From JANRIZ01 sp033764445 (GTDB lineage: Bacteria > Verrucomicrobiota > Verrucomicrobiia > JAWXBN01): DNA of 8,206 nucleotides. The stretch covers positions 1 to 8,206 of the forward strand of contig JANRIZ010000076.1 in the NCBI GenBank assembly GCA_033764445.1. The letters run 5' to 3'. Shown in pieces: positions 6,900 to 8,206 of this stretch. A program made the translations under genes and the position numbers. The notes below the pieces were generated by a model that had not been told where the DNA came from, searched no databases, and saw only the letters and a program-made list of their open reading frames with translations. The stretch's first letter is position 1. Every line of letters begins with the position of its first letter.

Positions 6900-6943
6900 T
6901 TGTCAGAGCAGTGTCAGCAGATTGTAAAAAATGTGTCATGCAA
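6900..6943 (+). promoter_or_regulatory. Pho-box-like array: four TGTCA-type half-sites at 11-bp spacing
   Basis: TGTCA begins at 6901, 6912 and 6934, and TGTAA at 6923, giving four consecutive 11-bp units in perfect register, each preceded by G or T. Established knowledge: PhoB of Escherichia coli binds 22-bp Pho boxes made of two 11-bp direct repeats with a TGTCA core, and other OmpR/PhoB-type regulators use similar tandem half-sites. The array thus equals two adjacent Pho boxes. It covers the best -10 candidate of the leftward gene, which would fit repression there, while its orientation suits activation of the rightward gene, although no good -10 sits at the classical distance. The identity of the regulator is inferred. 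Confidence 0.55.
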
Positions 6944-6952
6944 AACCGGGGA

Positions 6953-6969
6953 CATGAAAAGCTTTCATG
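6953..6969. repeat. Inverted repeat CATGAAA-AGC-TTTCATG
   Basis: Two perfect 7-base arms flank a 3-base centre, just downstream (rightward) of the TGTCA array. It overlaps a second, wider pair, GTGTCATG (6933-6940) and CATGACAC (6966-6973). It could be an operator for a second regulator or an mRNA leader hairpin. No T-run follows it, so it is not a terminator. Confidence 0.4.
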
Positions 6970-7043
6970 ACACCACAAAAAACCGGTCCTCCGAAAAAAT
7001 GAGGGTGTAAATGTGATTATTTGGGATTAGATTTTACTTGCTC

Positions 7044-8084
7044 ATGAAAGATGTCATTCAAAGGGCTTTCTTCTGTGCCCTGCTCCTGCTCTTTTTCATC
7101 CCGGAACTGCTGGGAGGCATCTTCAGCATACAAGACAGACCCCAACAGGGTCCTTCGCTCACTGATCAGGAATTAGCCCGACTGACCCTTGAGGTTCAAT
7201 CAGAGTCCGCCGAAACAAAACGGAGGGCCGTGGAAACATTGTTGACTTATTTTTATGGAAGCCCGGTCAGAGGCTTGGTTCCGGGAACATCGATTCAAAT
7301 TCACTACACCCACAAACCCACAGCAATGGCGTATTCAGTACTCAATCAGGTGACAGATACCTCGCTGATTATCGAGTTGTCACAATCAAAACCCCACAAA
7401 ATCTGGGCTCTGGGACAATTGAGGGGTCTGATTTGGATGAGTTGCAAACACAGGGGTGAACCCGCCCCCCAATGGTCTGAGTCTCCCGATGCGCCCATTC
7501 AAAAGAAGCATCATGCCTCCATCCATAAAATTGTACGGAAGCATGTCAATGATCCTTCAGAAATCATCAGGTCTCTGGCCTTTCAATGTCTGTTGCTTTT
7601 GCCGGGGCAAAAAACGGACCTGGCGTCCTTTCTCAAGGACCCTTCCTGGATGGTTCGTTCCAACGTTTGGTCAAGGGCCAAGGCAGAAAACCACACCGCC
7701 GGAATGGATTCCTGCTTAATCCGGGACTTGGATACGACGAATGAAAGTCTCTACGATTCCGCGTGTGTTTATCTTTCTCAAGTAAGATACCGGATCCAAT
7801 ATCTGGAGAAATCCCAGCCAAGGCACCCTTCGTTGAAAAAATTAAAACAACTCATGATTCAGGCCAAACCCATCATGGTCCGATGGGGTCATTATCCCAA
7901 TCCCTTTATCGCCAACAATACACTTCGAGTCCTGAGCTATTATCCGGATTCAGAGGTTCAAATTCTGAATATATTCCTCACGGCCAAAGACAGCCATATT
8001 CGCTTTTGTGCACTCGAACAATTGGAAAACATCGGCACCCAGACCACGCTGACAGCACTGGAAAAATCACTACTGTCCGGTTAA
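7044..8084 (+). CDS. Predicted exported HEAT-like repeat protein, function unknown
   Basis: A 346-residue protein starting at ATG 7044. A TTG six bases upstream in frame is possible but less likely, and neither has a clear Shine-Dalgarno. The N-terminus (charged MKDVIQR, then AFFCALLLLFFIP to about residue 27) is a signal peptide or membrane anchor. The rest is built of short paired helices resembling HEAT/armadillo repeats. Clear examples are residues 155-186 (KIVRKHVNDPSEIIRSLAF), 191-214 (LASFLKDPSWMVRSNVWSRA) and 292-343 (LTAKDSHIRFCALEQLENIG), with less regular units at about 43-70 and 95-130. Such repeats form curved scaffolds that bind other proteins, so a binding or scaffold role is plausible, but the partner is unknown. 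No catalytic motif is visible. Codon use and base composition are clearly more AT-rich than in the rest of the window, hinting at a different origin or weaker selection. It diverges from the MuiA-family gene. Confidence 0.75.
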   Translation: MKDVIQRAFFCALLLLFFIPELLGGIFSIQDRPQQGPSLTDQELARLTLEVQSESAETKRRAVETLLTYFYGSPVRGLVPGTSIQIHYTHKPTAMAYSVLNQVTDTSLIIELSQSKPHKIWALGQLRGLIWMSCKHRGEPAPQWSESPDAPIQKKHHASIHKIVRKHVNDPSEIIRSLAFQCLLLLPGQKTDLASFLKDPSWMVRSNVWSRAKAENHTAGMDSCLIRDLDTTNESLYDSACVYLSQVRYRIQYLEKSQPRHPSLKKLKQLMIQAKPIMVRWGHYPNPFIANNTLRVLSYYPDSEVQILNIFLTAKDSHIRFCALEQLENIGTQTTLTALEKSLLSG

Positions 8085-8206
8085 AAACCCCGGTAAATAC
8101 TGTTGATTTTGCATATCGAGGTCACTGATTTGTATCGGGGGTTGATGAAACACCTGTAAAATGGGCTTTTTCTCGAAAAGTGTGAGGCTTAAAATCTGTA
8201 AAATTG
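8085..8206 (+). other. Non-coding tail after the HEAT-like gene
   Basis: AACCCCG (8086-8092) can pair imperfectly with the CGGGGGTT around 8136-8143, but no T-run follows, so this is at best a weak terminator. The word CTGTAAAAT occurs twice (8154-8162 and 8196-8204), 42 bases apart. A frame opening with ATG at 8161 is still open at the window edge but is too short to judge. Confidence 0.3.

Larger units (their letters stand above)
6869..7043. promoter_or_regulatory. Divergent regulatory region between the MuiA-family and HEAT-like genes
   Basis: This 175-base AT-rich gap carries several symmetric or repeated elements. These are TGGGT-A-ACCCA (6875-6885), the four-unit TGTCA array (6900-6943), CATGAAA-AGC-TTTCATG (6953-6969) and the pair GTGTCATG (6933-6940)/CATGACAC (6966-6973). 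On the minus strand TACAAT (6921-6926) is a good -10 candidate for the MuiA-family gene, though no clear -35 precedes it. On the plus strand GATTAT near 7015-7020 is a weak -10 candidate for the HEAT-like gene. Confidence 0.5.

Noticed and set aside
8086..8143. Terminator for the HEAT-like gene from AACCCCG pairing with CGGGGGTT.
   Set aside because: The arms mismatch in length, the loop is over 40 bases and no T-run follows.
8161..8206. Possible start of another gene (ATG GGC TTT TTC...) still open at the right edge.
   Set aside because: Only 15 codons are visible, with no ribosome-binding site; it cannot be told from chance.

Overview
The window looks like a chromosomal segment of a Gram-negative-type bacterium, most likely from the PVC group (Verrucomicrobiota or a relative). 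This is an inference. It rests on a Bacteroidota/Chlamydiota/Verrucomicrobiota-style sdhC-sdhA pair with a cytochrome b558-type anchor, a MuiA-family exported protein, several secreted or membrane proteins of no recognised family, moderately high GC in most genes, and Shine-Dalgarno motifs that are mostly weak or absent. No RNA gene, CRISPR array, insertion sequence or phage gene was seen.

Layout. At 1-2294 on the minus strand, a succinate dehydrogenase/fumarate reductase operon reads leftward: sdhC, then sdhA, which runs off the left edge (sdhB is expected beyond it). A divergent intergenic region (2295-2468) with a perfect 8-2-8 dyad separates it from a rightward group: a HAD-superfamily phosphatase/phosphomutase (2469-3119), a small zinc-ribbon/coiled-coil protein (3153-3710) and a protein with a signal peptide and four membrane segments (3805-4932). 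A convergent spacer (4933-5167) with hairpins follows. Next is a leftward MuiA-family (DUF4140/DUF4139) exported protein (5168-6868). It diverges from a rightward exported HEAT-like protein (7044-8084) whose base composition is visibly more AT-rich than the rest.

Functional picture. sdhCA encodes the membrane anchor and flavoprotein of complex II. The other genes cannot be tied into one pathway, but three of the five are predicted to act in the membrane or periplasm. The most notable non-coding signal is in the muiA/HEAT divergent region: four TGTCA-like half-sites in exact 11-bp register (6900-6943), the geometry of a PhoB (Pho-box) or other OmpR/PhoB-type binding site. This suggests that one or both envelope genes respond to a two-component system, possibly phosphate limitation. 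No complete multi-gene novel system is evident.
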